A stretch of 64,000 nucleotides of DNA, taken from NCBI GenBank assembly GCA_017473705.1, contig JAFUJQ010000029.1, positions 124,001 to 188,000 of the forward strand, given 5' to 3'. Source of the stretch: Bacteroidales bacterium (lineage in GTDB: Bacteria > Bacteroidota > Bacteroidia > Bacteroidales > UBA932). Made by a program: the position numbers and the translations under genes. Every line of letters starts with the position of its first letter. Position 1 is the stretch's first letter. The notes under the pieces are model-generated. The model was given only the letters and a program-made list of their open reading frames with translations. It made no database searches and was not told the origin of the DNA. This document shows positions 43,135-51,837 of the stretch, piece by piece.

Positions 43135-43462
43135 CCATCTTGAAGTGCTGCACGCCGAACGGAATTCCTATTATCGTGCAGCACAATGCTATACCAAAGG
43201 TAACATGAATCAGGGCTATCTCTATTCCGCCCAGCACAATCCACAGAACATTCATGAATATGGACAGGCATCCTCCGTCATTGGATGCAGATCGAACCTC
43301 ACGGCCGAAAGGCCAGAGGGCGAAGCCGGCCATCTTGATGAGCTGGTAACCGAACGGCGCGCCTATGATTGTGATGCAGAACAGGAGTCCCACGATAAAG
43401 TAGTATGCTGCCACGATAAGTCCTCCGAGGAGGAGCCAGAGTATGTTTCCAATAAATTTCAT
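43094..43462 (-). CDS. YccF-domain inner-membrane protein
   Basis: 122 residues made of two similar halves: NILWLLLGGLIVAAYY ... GAPFGYQLIKMAGFALWPFGREV and NVLWIVLGGIEIALIH ... GIPFGVQHFKMAILAVVPFGKEI. This internal duplication is the mark of the YccF (DUF307) family, small membrane proteins of unknown function. It is the third gene of the minus-strand operon begun by the RapZ-fusion kinase (11-nt gaps). Its 3' 41 nt overlap the CPBP gene on the other strand, so the two transcripts are antisense at their ends. Confidence 0.92.
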   Translation of the reverse strand: MKFIGNILWLLLGGLIVAAYYFIVGLLFCITIIGAPFGYQLIKMAGFALWPFGREVRSASNDGGCLSIFMNVLWIVLGGIEIALIHVTFGIALCCTIIGIPFGVQHFKMAILAVVPFGKEIV

Positions 43463-43473
43463 ATCTATTCAGT

Positions 43474-44241
43474 CTAATTCATATCATTAAACATTTCTTC
43501 GGCCTGGGCCAAGGTGTCGAGCTTTCCGACATCCAGGAAGTTGAGGTTTTCCGCAACGACACCATATATGGGCATTCTCAACGCCGCCCATAGGTAAAAA
43601 CTCATAATAGGGAATTTCACACCGGCCTCGGGATCCACAGCCAGTCCCCTTTCCGCAACATATTCATCCATCAGACCAAACACCTTGTCTGACATCACAT
43701 GTATGCCTGAGAATCCATATGCAAGGCAATCATCAACCTTCAACGATTTGTCCGCCAGACTGTAATCTCCGGTGTCCGTATTGTGCCATCCGACAAGCCT
43801 CATAGTGTCAGGATAAAACAGCAGGAACCTCTTGGTCGGACGGTTGCTTACCAGCAATGTAGCCAAAGCATCCTCACGTACCTGCTCCTCAAGCCACTTG
43901 AGGTCGGCATTCGACATGATGTCCACATTATGGATGAGGAAATGCCCGCAACCTTCCAGATACTTTCGTGCATGGAGTACAGCCCCTCCGGTCTCAAGAA
44001 GCATCTTCCTCTCATCACTCACCTCCATCTTCATTATGTCCTGCTCCCCTACCCAAGCCTCGACCTTGTCGGCAAAATGATGGACATTCACCACAGACTC
44101 TTCCACCCCGGAAGCCTTCAGCTTACGGGCAACATGTTCTATAAGGGGTTTTCCCCCGACTGGCACCAGCGCTTTCGGAAGCGTATCTGTAATCGGTTTC
44201 AGACGGGTGCCGAGACCCGCGGCGAAAATCATGGATTTCAT
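43474..44241 (-). CDS. MurU-like sugar-1-phosphate nucleotidyltransferase
   Basis: 255 residues from the ATG at 44241; a TTG at 44250 is possible but weaker. The opening MKSMIFAAGLGTRLKPIT and TLPKALVPVGGKPLIEH are the NTP-binding signature of NTP-transferases. The short, single-domain length fits MurU/mannose-1-phosphate-type enzymes. In Pseudomonas MurU turns MurNAc-1-phosphate into UDP-MurNAc after AmgK phosphorylates MurNAc. Here an AmgK-like kinase is encoded 11 nt upstream, so a cell-wall recycling role is likely. A different sugar remains possible. Confidence 0.83.
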   Translation of the reverse strand: MKSMIFAAGLGTRLKPITDTLPKALVPVGGKPLIEHVARKLKASGVEESVVNVHHFADKVEAWVGEQDIMKMEVSDERKMLLETGGAVLHARKYLEGCGHFLIHNVDIMSNADLKWLEEQVREDALATLLVSNRPTKRFLLFYPDTMRLVGWHNTDTGDYSLADKSLKVDDCLAYGFSGIHVMSDKVFGLMDEYVAERGLAVDPEAGVKFPIMSFYLWAALRMPIYGVVAENLNFLDVGKLDTLAQAEEMFNDMN

Positions 44242-44252
44242 ATTTATCAACC

Positions 44253-45722
44253 TTATTCCTTTATTTTATCGTATTCGTATCTTATCCCTTCCCTCGGGGA
44301 ATCGGATAGCATCGTATCGATGCCTTGTTCCCGATGGATCAGGCGGAGGCGGATGTCTGGGTATTTCTCGCGTAGATGGGCGACGAGGTGCTCCGCGCAG
44401 TATACGGAGCGGTGCTGGCCGCCTGTGCAGCCGAAGCTGACCATCAGGCTGGTGAAGCCTCTGCGGGCATATGTCTCTACATGCGGGTCAACGACTCCGT
44501 AGACATGTTCAAGGAAACCGAACACTTCTCCGTCATCCTCCAGGAAGCGGATTACAGGCTCATCCATTCCTGTCAGTTTCTTATATGGTTCGTATCTGCC
44601 TGGATTATGGATGGAGCGGCAGTCGAAGACGTAGCCGCCTCCGTTGCCTGAAGCGTCCTGAGGTATTCCTTTCTTGAACGAAAAACTGCACACACGCACT
44701 TCCAGGACTCCGTCAGATGTCTGTTCTTCAAAACGAGGGAGAGCGCAGAGCCTCTCCAGAGTCTGTGTCAGATATGGATATCGCGACGAGAACTTGCCAG
44801 TCATTGACTTCAGTTCGGAAATAGCGGCTGGTATGCTGGTAACAAAGTCAGCCTTGTGCTCGATCAGTCCACGGAAGCCATATGCACCCAGCACCTGAAG
44901 CAGGCGGAAGAGAATGAAAAGGTCCAGCCTCTTCATGAATGCTCCGCGGTCTATAGGACGATATCCGGCCAGCGCGTCAAGATAGTTGTCAAGCATCCTT
45001 TCCTTCAGGGCTAAAGGATATTTCGCCCGCGCCTGCCACACGAAAGAGGCCACATCATAATATACAGGACCACGCCTTCCTCCCTGGAAATCAACAAAAT
45101 ACGGATCCTCTCCACAGACCATCACATTACGTGCATTGAAATCGCGGTACAGGAAAGTGTCGGTATTATCTTCAAGCAGGGCATCAGCAAATCTTTCAAA
45201 GTCATCCTGAAGCAGAACTTCGTTGAACTCCAGGCCAGAAGGCTTCAGGAAACAGTACTTGAAATAGTTAAGGTCAAACATCACCATCCTTCTGTCAAAA
45301 GAAGGCTGAGGATAGCACACCGAGAAGTCAAGCCCCTCGGCTCCGCCATGCTGGATTGCAGGAAGCATTGACATGGTCTTGTTCAGCAGAGCGTCGACAC
45401 GTACCATATCTTCATCACCACGGCGGGCCGCAGAAAGCAGATCGAACAGCACGCAGTCTCCCAGATCCTGCTGCAGATATGAAGACATGTCATCGCTCAC
45501 AGCATAGACCTCAGGCACATTAATGCCTTTGGCGCGGAAGTGGCGCGCGATCGTCACGAATGCATTGTTTTCCTTCACATCAGTTCCGATGACGCCGATG
45601 CAGGACCCTGCATCAGAGGCCAGTCTGTAGTATCGACGGTTGCTGGCAGAGCCGGTAAGAGGGGTGACGGAAGCAGGCATGCATCCGTATTTCGACTTAT
45701 ATAATATGCTTAAGCGCTCCAT
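44253..45722 (-). CDS. AmgK-like sugar kinase fused to a RapZ C-terminal domain
   Basis: 489 residues. The N-terminal part (about 1-330) is an aminoglycoside-phosphotransferase-type kinase: SASNRRYYRL, the catalytic loop FLYRDFNARNVM (Asp194, Asn199) and the metal-binding DFQGGRRGP (Asp211). The C-terminal part (about 340-475) is a RapZ C-terminal domain: FSFKKGIPQDA, VFDCRSIHNPGRY, and GCTGGQHRSV (431-440), the loop that in E. coli RapZ binds glucosamine-6-phosphate. The Walker P-loop ATPase of full RapZ is absent. With the MurU-like enzyme downstream, it suggests amino-sugar kinase activity joined to an amino-sugar sensor or a second sugar-handling domain. First gene of a three-gene operon. 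Confidence 0.88.
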   Translation of the reverse strand: MERLSILYKSKYGCMPASVTPLTGSASNRRYYRLASDAGSCIGVIGTDVKENNAFVTIARHFRAKGINVPEVYAVSDDMSSYLQQDLGDCVLFDLLSAARRGDEDMVRVDALLNKTMSMLPAIQHGGAEGLDFSVCYPQPSFDRRMVMFDLNYFKYCFLKPSGLEFNEVLLQDDFERFADALLEDNTDTFLYRDFNARNVMVCGEDPYFVDFQGGRRGPVYYDVASFVWQARAKYPLALKERMLDNYLDALAGYRPIDRGAFMKRLDLFILFRLLQVLGAYGFRGLIEHKADFVTSIPAAISELKSMTGKFSSRYPYLTQTLERLCALPRFEEQTSDGVLEVRVCSFSFKKGIPQDASGNGGGYVFDCRSIHNPGRYEPYKKLTGMDEPVIRFLEDDGEVFGFLEHVYGVVDPHVETYARRGFTSLMVSFGCTGGQHRSVYCAEHLVAHLREKYPDIRLRLIHREQGIDTMLSDSPREGIRYEYDKIKE

Positions 45723-45771
45723 TTACAATCAATTTATTGGCGAATTTACGAAATAGTTGAACAAAAAAGAT

Positions 45772-45779
45772 TAAATTTG
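45772..45779 (+). promoter_or_regulatory. -7 box (TAAATTTG) for pncB-pncA
   Basis: Perfect TAnnTTTG, 22 nt before the ATG at 45802. The -33 side is not clear. Confidence 0.5.
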
Positions 45780-45801
45780 TTGGATTTAAAACATAATTGC
45801 A

Positions 45802-47295
45802 ATGCACAATTACGCATATTGCTCGGACAAGTACCAGTACACAATGGGAAAATCCTTCTTTGACAGCGGAATGAAGGATCAGCACGCTGTCTTCAACCTT
45901 TTCTACAGAAAGGCTCCGGAAAACAACAACTGGGCTGTGGTAAGCGGCGTGGACGAAGTCATCGAGATGGTGCAGAACCTCGGAAACATGGACCCTGCAT
46001 TCTTCGAGAAATTCCTCCCTGGCGATGAATACACCGATTTCAGAGGATATCTCTCGACCATGAAATTCACAGGAAACATCTACGCGATGCGCGAAGGTGA
46101 GATCGTCTTCCCTAACCAGCCTATAATAATAATAGAAGGGCCGCTCATCGAGGCCCAGGTCCTGGAGACGCCGATGCTCTGCATCATGAATCACCAGATG
46201 GCAGTAGCCACAAAGGCATCGAGAGTCTGCCGCGCAACCAACCGTCCGGTCAGCGAGTTCGGCTCGCGCAGGGCGCACGGCCCATGGGCCGCGACCTACG
46301 GCGCCAAGGCCGCCATCATCGCCGGATGTGCAGCCACATCGAACATCCTCACAGGAGCTCTGTTCGACTACGGTTCGACAGGAACCATGGCGCATAGCTA
46401 TGTAACGTCATTCGGATGCAGCGTAAAGGGCGAATACAATGCTTTCGACACATACATCAAGACTCACAGGAACGAACCTCTCATCCTCCTTATCGACACA
46501 TACGACACTCTCAAGTGCGGTGTGCGCAATGCCATAAAGGCATTCAAGGACAACGGCATAGACGACAGTTATGCTGCAGGATACGGAGTCAGGCTCGACA
46601 GCGGAGACCTCGCATATCTGTCGATCGAGTGCCGTGCCATCCTTGACGAAAGCGGTCTGAAGAACTGCAAGATATTCGCGACCAACTCCTTGGATGAATA
46701 CCTCATCACAGACCTCGAGCGTCAGGGAGCATGTATCGATTCGTACGGTGTCGGAGACGCCATCGCCACCAGCAAGGCAAATCCATGCTTCGGCAATGTA
46801 TACAAGCTGGTTGAAATCGAAGGAGAAGCCGTGCTCAAACGTTCCGAGGACAAGATCAAGCTCATCAATCCGGGATTCCAGATCACCTACAGGATCATGA
46901 TCAATGACCCGTCAAAGGGAGAGATATACAAGGTGGACGTCACCTGTCTCAGAGGCGACGAACTCAGCAGGAAGATAGAAGCCGGCGAGACATTCACCGT
47001 CTGCGACGAGTACGACCGCTACAAGAGCAAGACCTTCGAAGCAGGTGAATATGTTGCGCTGACTCTCCAGCATATGGTCATCGAGAACGGCAGACGCTGC
47101 GCTCCGACCCATACATTGGCAGAGAAAAAGGCATACTACAACAATACATTGATGCACTTCAGCCCGAGCGAGCGCCGACTGATCAATCCGCACTACTACA
47201 AGGTGGATATTTCTGACGACCTCTATAACCTCAAGATGGGCATCATCAACAGAATCGTACAGGAGATCAGAGATTTCTCGACAAGCTCTAAATGA
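45802..47295 (+). CDS. pncB: Nicotinate phosphoribosyltransferase
   Basis: 497 residues. The opening YCSDKYQYTMGKSFFDSG is the conserved NAPRTase start. SEFGSRRAHGP and GTMAHSYV form the nicotinate/PRPP site, and RLDSGDLAYLS and IFATNSLDEYLI are further family motifs. It converts nicotinate and PRPP to nicotinate mononucleotide in NAD salvage. The 3' end overlaps the pncA start by 4 nt, coupling the two salvage enzymes: nicotinamidase makes the nicotinate this enzyme uses. Confidence 0.96.
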   Translation: MHNYAYCSDKYQYTMGKSFFDSGMKDQHAVFNLFYRKAPENNNWAVVSGVDEVIEMVQNLGNMDPAFFEKFLPGDEYTDFRGYLSTMKFTGNIYAMREGEIVFPNQPIIIIEGPLIEAQVLETPMLCIMNHQMAVATKASRVCRATNRPVSEFGSRRAHGPWAATYGAKAAIIAGCAATSNILTGALFDYGSTGTMAHSYVTSFGCSVKGEYNAFDTYIKTHRNEPLILLIDTYDTLKCGVRNAIKAFKDNGIDDSYAAGYGVRLDSGDLAYLSIECRAILDESGLKNCKIFATNSLDEYLITDLERQGACIDSYGVGDAIATSKANPCFGNVYKLVEIEGEAVLKRSEDKIKLINPGFQITYRIMINDPSKGEIYKVDVTCLRGDELSRKIEAGETFTVCDEYDRYKSKTFEAGEYVALTLQHMVIENGRRCAPTHTLAEKKAYYNNTLMHFSPSERRLINPHYYKVDISDDLYNLKMGIINRIVQEIRDFSTSSK

Positions 47296-47891
47296 CAGTC
47301 ACTATGAATAACAGCGCATTGGTCGTCGTGGACATGCTCTACGACTTCATCGACGGCAGCCTTGCATGCCAGAATGCCGACATGGCCGTACAGGAGACCC
47401 TCAAGTTCATCGGCAGACAGACCAAGGGTCAAGGCAGCGAGGATCACGAGATCCTGGACACATTCCCTATCCTGTTCATCCGCGACCATCATCCTTCAGA
47501 CCATTCCTCATTCAAGGAACAGGGAGGAATATGGCCGGCACACTGCGTTGCAGGCACCCGCGGAGGCGATATCCATGAGGAGCTTGCGCCATATGCCAGA
47601 GAGGAGCTCACATTCGACAAGGGATGTGACAGAAATGTCGAGCAGTATTCGGGATTCGAAGGCGTAAACTGCGCGGATCAATCTCTCGGGGAGGTGCTCG
47701 AGCTGCTTGACTGCGCAGATGTATATGTGGCGGGCATCGCGACAGAATACTGCGTCAGGAACACCTGCGAAGATCTGCTGAAGGCCGGATTCAAAGTGCA
47801 TCTGCTCAAAGACTGCATAGCATATGTAGACCATGACGGACACGTCAAGGCACTCGCAGAGATGGCGCAGGAGGGCATAAGCATTGAATAA
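47292..47891 (+). CDS. pncA: Nicotinamidase
   Basis: 199 residues. The isochorismatase-fold nicotinamidase triad is present: Asp14 (VVVDMLYDF), Lys110 (TFDKGCD) and Cys154 (ATEYCVRNT). Likely metal ligands are Asp65 and His67 (RDHHPSDHSSF) and His84 (WPAHCV). It hydrolyses nicotinamide to nicotinate and ammonia. It overlaps pncB by ATGA. A start at the second ATG (codon 5) is possible, which would remove the overlap. Confidence 0.95.
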   Translation: MTVTMNNSALVVVDMLYDFIDGSLACQNADMAVQETLKFIGRQTKGQGSEDHEILDTFPILFIRDHHPSDHSSFKEQGGIWPAHCVAGTRGGDIHEELAPYAREELTFDKGCDRNVEQYSGFEGVNCADQSLGEVLELLDCADVYVAGIATEYCVRNTCEDLLKAGFKVHLLKDCIAYVDHDGHVKALAEMAQEGISIE

Positions 47892-47913
47892 TAAATAATT
47901 ATTCGTACCTTTG
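47883..47913 (+). promoter_or_regulatory. Promoter of the putative porin gene, nearly leaderless
   Basis: ATTG (47883-47886), 19 nt, TACCTTTG (47906-47913). The -33 part lies inside the end of pncA. The porin ATG at 47924 follows the -7 box by only 10 nt, leaving a leader of a few nucleotides. Confidence 0.6.
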
Positions 47914-47923
47914 CCGTCTTGTT

Positions 47924-50755
47924 ATGAAGAAATTCGTGTCAAAAATATGGGTACCGGCACTGCTGGTGATGGTGGCTGCGGCGCAGTCATTCGGCATTGA
48001 CGCAGGCAGGGCCGTCGGTCTGAGAAGGCTGGCGGACTCGCTTGTCCTTACCCGTGTGACTCCGGACACTACTTCCGCAGGCATCGACACGACAGCTGCA
48101 GACACAGCAGCAGCCGACACCCTGCCGGCAGACTCGATGGTTCTTGACAGTCTTCTGACAGATTCACTGCAGAGAGACTCCGCAAAGGTCGATACACTTA
48201 TCCTTTCACCAAGAGACACGATCAAGATTCCTGACTCCCTCGAGTTCAAGGATCCTTTCTTCTTCAAATACTACATAGCAGTCAAGGACTCCACCACCAG
48301 AAGGATAGTCCGCGACTCGCTGATGCTTGCAGGAGACACCCTTGAGCTGATGAAGCTCGACTCGCTTTACATCAAGGATTCCACAGAAGTTGCCAAGGCG
48401 AAATTCGACGCATGGTACGCTTCCCTGACCAGAAAGGAGCGCAAGAGATATGACGCAGAGCAGAAGCTCCCCGCCCTGATCGCCGAAGCCAACAGGAAGA
48501 TGGCCAGAAAGGACAGCATCAAGGCAGTGAAGGACAGCATCATAGAGGCGACTCCACGCATACTTGAGACATTCGCGTTCCCGGATTCTCTCCATTACAA
48601 GAGGATTGTGACATGGACACACGACAGAAGGTTCCACGAGATCGTCGGCCTCCGTGACCAGTCCACAGACTCATCATTCAACTACAACTTCCACGACTAC
48701 AAGTTCTACAATGAAGATCTGAATGCGACATGGCTTGGAACCATCGGTTCGCCAGTACAGCTGTATGACTATTTCAAGAGACAGGAGGAAGACAACGCGA
48801 TATTCTATACTCCATATCAGATCTACTCATACACTCCGGCCACACTTCCGAAGTACAACACAAAGACCCCATACACAGAGCTGTGCTACTGGGGCACCTT
48901 GTTCGCCAACACGGAAAAGGAGGAGTCGAACATAAAGATCCTCACCACTCAGAACATCACTCCCGAGCTCAACATCATGCTCCAGTATACCAGGAACGGT
49001 ACAAGGGGAATGCTCAGGAACGAGGATGTGGACAACAGGAACTTCGTTGCAGCCACCAACTACACCGGCAAGAAATACCTGATGCACGCCGGATTCATAT
49101 ACAACAGGATCAGGCGTGGAGAAAACGGAGGTATTATTGATGAATCATGGATACGAGACACCACCGTGGATGCTCGAGAAATCGAGGTATACCTCAACAA
49201 TGCACGAAGCAACCTCAAGAAAAACACTGTCTTTCTTGACCAGAGCCTCCGTATTCCTTTCACATTCCTTGACAAGGAGGTAAGGGCGAAGAAGAAGGAA
49301 GACAAGAGACAGGCGTTCCTTCGCGACAGCATCATGGCAACAGGTGATTCGGCTGCGATTGCAGCATTCTCGGCGGCAGAGGAGGCCCGTCTGGCAAAAG
49401 AGGCAAAGGAGGCCGAGAGCGGAGACACCCTCAAGACAGACATCACCACTGCATTCATCGGACATAGCAGCGAATACACGGTCATCAGGAAGTCATACGA
49501 AGACCAGATCACTTCGTCAGACAACCATGCCCGTGAATTCTTCGGCGACAGGTTCTTCATCAACCCGACCACAAGTCATGACTCCCTCAGAGTCATGAGG
49601 TTGGAAAACAGAGTCTTCTTACGCCTGCAGCCATGGAAGAGCGACGGCATCATTTCCAAACTTGACGTCGGAGTCGGAGACAAACTCCTGAACTACTTCA
49701 GCTTCAAGCCGACCGACTACATCCAGGGCAGCACGAATGTGATTCAGAATTCCATGTATCTGTATGCCGGAGCCCAGGGACAATACAAGAAATACCTCAC
49801 ATGGAACGCCAAGGGACAGTACACATTCCTCGGACACGAAATCAACGATTTCGGCATCGAGGCGAACATGTCCTTCAGCGCATATCCATTCAGAAGGGAC
49901 AGAAAGAGCCCGCTTACGCTGAACGTACACTTCGAGACCAACCTCAAGGAGCCTGACTACTATCAGCAGCACCTCTTCACAAACCACTACAAGTGGAACA
50001 ACGATTTCGGAAAGATATCGACAACAAAGCTTCAGGCGGCCGTCCTCGTGCCGAAGTGGGACCTTTACGGCTCCTTCGGATACGGCCTGCTGAGCAACAA
50101 CATATATTACGACACCGACGGAACGGCCCGTCAGAACGACAAGGCAATGAGTGTGATCACCGCCAACCTGCAGAAGGACTTCAAGCTGTGGAAGTTCCAT
50201 CTGGAAAACAGAGCGATGCTCCAGTTCTCGTCCAACCCGGAAGTGATGCCTCTGCCACTGCTGTCCCTGAACCTCAGGTACTATTTCCAGTTCGATGTCG
50301 TCAAGAACGTGATGAAGATGCAGATCGGAGCGAATGCCCTCTTCACCACAAAATGGAACGCACCGGCATACAACCCGGTACTCGGAGTGTTCCACAACCA
50401 GACAGATCGCGAATACGGCAACTGTCCATATATAGATGCATTTGTAAACATCCAGTGGAAGAGAGTCTCAGTCTTCGTCAAGGCAACCAATGTAAATATG
50501 GGATGGCCTAACAAACAGGCTGACTATTTCACTGCAGCCGGATACATCGCTCCGCAGAGGGGCATCAAGTTCGGCATCAAGTGGCCGTTCTGGGTGTTTG
50601 CAGGAAAGAACAGTTCAACCAGTGCTTCCAAAGCCGGAACCGCGGGAGGCGGTATGGGTGGAGGACGCCCGAGCTCAGGACGTCCCGGATCAGGCTCCGG
50701 ACGACCTGGATCCGGCATGTCCGGCGGGCTGCAAAGCAATTTAAACAGAAGATAA
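47924..50755 (+). CDS. Putative porin (Porin_10-like outer-membrane barrel)
   Basis: 943 residues. A signal peptide (ending near QSFGIDA) is followed by a low-complexity stretch of D-T/S-L/A-A repeats (residues about 45-90, for example DTTAADTAAADTLPADS). A region with many lysine- and aspartate-rich helices (about 95-210) comes next, then a large beta-barrel with strands such as YTYQIYSYTPATLP-type aromatic patterns. It fits the Bacteroidota putative porin family. The last 45 residues are Gly, Ser, Pro and Arg-rich, an unusual end for a barrel, which normally ends on an aromatic residue. Its stop overlaps the lytic transglycosylase start (TAATG). Confidence 0.85.
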   Translation: MKKFVSKIWVPALLVMVAAAQSFGIDAGRAVGLRRLADSLVLTRVTPDTTSAGIDTTAADTAAADTLPADSMVLDSLLTDSLQRDSAKVDTLILSPRDTIKIPDSLEFKDPFFFKYYIAVKDSTTRRIVRDSLMLAGDTLELMKLDSLYIKDSTEVAKAKFDAWYASLTRKERKRYDAEQKLPALIAEANRKMARKDSIKAVKDSIIEATPRILETFAFPDSLHYKRIVTWTHDRRFHEIVGLRDQSTDSSFNYNFHDYKFYNEDLNATWLGTIGSPVQLYDYFKRQEEDNAIFYTPYQIYSYTPATLPKYNTKTPYTELCYWGTLFANTEKEESNIKILTTQNITPELNIMLQYTRNGTRGMLRNEDVDNRNFVAATNYTGKKYLMHAGFIYNRIRRGENGGIIDESWIRDTTVDAREIEVYLNNARSNLKKNTVFLDQSLRIPFTFLDKEVRAKKKEDKRQAFLRDSIMATGDSAAIAAFSAAEEARLAKEAKEAESGDTLKTDITTAFIGHSSEYTVIRKSYEDQITSSDNHAREFFGDRFFINPTTSHDSLRVMRLENRVFLRLQPWKSDGIISKLDVGVGDKLLNYFSFKPTDYIQGSTNVIQNSMYLYAGAQGQYKKYLTWNAKGQYTFLGHEINDFGIEANMSFSAYPFRRDRKSPLTLNVHFETNLKEPDYYQQHLFTNHYKWNNDFGKISTTKLQAAVLVPKWDLYGSFGYGLLSNNIYYDTDGTARQNDKAMSVITANLQKDFKLWKFHLENRAMLQFSSNPEVMPLPLLSLNLRYYFQFDVVKNVMKMQIGANALFTTKWNAPAYNPVLGVFHNQTDREYGNCPYIDAFVNIQWKRVSVFVKATNVNMGWPNKQADYFTAAGYIAPQRGIKFGIKWPFWVFAGKNSSTSASKAGTAGGGMGGGRPSSGRPGSGSGRPGSGMSGGLQSNLNRR

Positions 50756-51837
50756 TGCTATTTACAGAAAAAAGAATCAGAAGAACAAGGAACGTCCTGA
50801 TATCTTTGCTCATCATCTGCCTTACACCAGTATGCGAAAAGGGCCGTCTCCTCAGTGGAGCAAAAGCGGATGATGTATTTGCAGGTCAGGAACTGGTCTG
50901 CGCAATAGACCTCGGCAAAGACATGCGCAGCGGACATTGGCTGGAAACCGGATTCAACTACGAACTGGTCAGGAGATTTGCGCAGGACAACGGATGTACT
51001 GTAAGAATAATCGCAACCGGATCAAGGGATGAGGCTGAATACATGGATTCCCTCAGATGCGGGAAGGCAGACATCGTCATAACACATATCGAGGACGGAG
51101 CCATCCCGGAAGGAGTGCTTGCATCCTGTGCAATCAATGAATGCTCAGCGTGGATGACGGACGATGACAATCCGAGAGAAATCCTAGAAATCAGGAAATG
51201 GATCAGATATTACTCTGAAACCGCGGAATATGAGGCCCTCAAGAAGAGGTTCCATGCAGCAACAAGCCCTGTCAAGAGGGCGTCGCAAGGCGTAATTGCA
51301 GGAAATGTCAGCCCATATGACAGCTTGATCAAGGCACATGCCGCAAAACTTGGATGGGACTGGAGACTGCTTGCAGCCGTGATATATCAGGAATCAAAAT
51401 TCTCTATCTGCTCCGAGTCCCCTCGAGGAGCAAAGGGTCTGATGCAGGTCATGCCGAGGAATGCCGCCAAATACGGCATATACGACCTTACCGATCCTGA
51501 GAGCAACATAATTGCCGGAACAACACACCTGGCGAAGATACAGGACAGGTTCAAGGATATCGGATTTACTCATGACGAAATGATCAAGTTCACCCTCGCA
51601 GCATACAACGCAGGGGCGGGACGCATCACCGACTGCCGAAGGCTTGCGGCCGCACAGGGACTTGACAACTGCAAGTGGGAGAATGTCGTAAAGGTCATCC
51701 CGATGATGAGGGAAGATTCCATACTCGAAGAAGAAAGCGTGAAGCTTGGAAAGTTCCACGGTCACGAGACCATCGCATATGTCGAAAATGTGATGATGAT
51801 ATATAGGTCCATCTGCGCCATCTGCCCGAAAGCATAG
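50755..51837 (+). CDS. MltF-like lytic transglycosylase with shortened substrate-binding domain
   Basis: 360 residues from the ATG at 50755 (TAATG overlap with the porin); an open extension to 50581 lies in the porin gene and lacks a signal peptide. After a signal or anchor segment (residues about 8-27) comes an SBP_bac_3-like part of only about 120 residues (FNYELVRRFAQDNGCTVRII, GKADIVITHI), roughly half the usual. An SLT domain follows with AAVIYQESKF (catalytic Glu213), GLMQVMP and AAYNAGAGRI. It cuts the peptidoglycan glycan strand between MurNAc and GlcNAc to give anhydro-MurNAc ends. A shortened regulatory domain suggests altered control. Confidence 0.9.
   Translation: MLFTEKRIRRTRNVLISLLIICLTPVCEKGRLLSGAKADDVFAGQELVCAIDLGKDMRSGHWLETGFNYELVRRFAQDNGCTVRIIATGSRDEAEYMDSLRCGKADIVITHIEDGAIPEGVLASCAINECSAWMTDDDNPREILEIRKWIRYYSETAEYEALKKRFHAATSPVKRASQGVIAGNVSPYDSLIKAHAAKLGWDWRLLAAVIYQESKFSICSESPRGAKGLMQVMPRNAAKYGIYDLTDPESNIIAGTTHLAKIQDRFKDIGFTHDEMIKFTLAAYNAGAGRITDCRRLAAAQGLDNCKWENVVKVIPMMREDSILEEESVKLGKFHGHETIAYVENVMMIYRSICAICPKA

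Noticed and set aside
45697..46395. A 232-codon minus-strand frame over the start of pncB
   Set aside because: Overlaps certain pncB sequence and the pncB promoter region; no family match seen.
49619..50395. A 258-codon minus-strand frame inside the porin gene
   Set aside because: Antisense to a coding frame with a clear signal peptide and barrel; no support.
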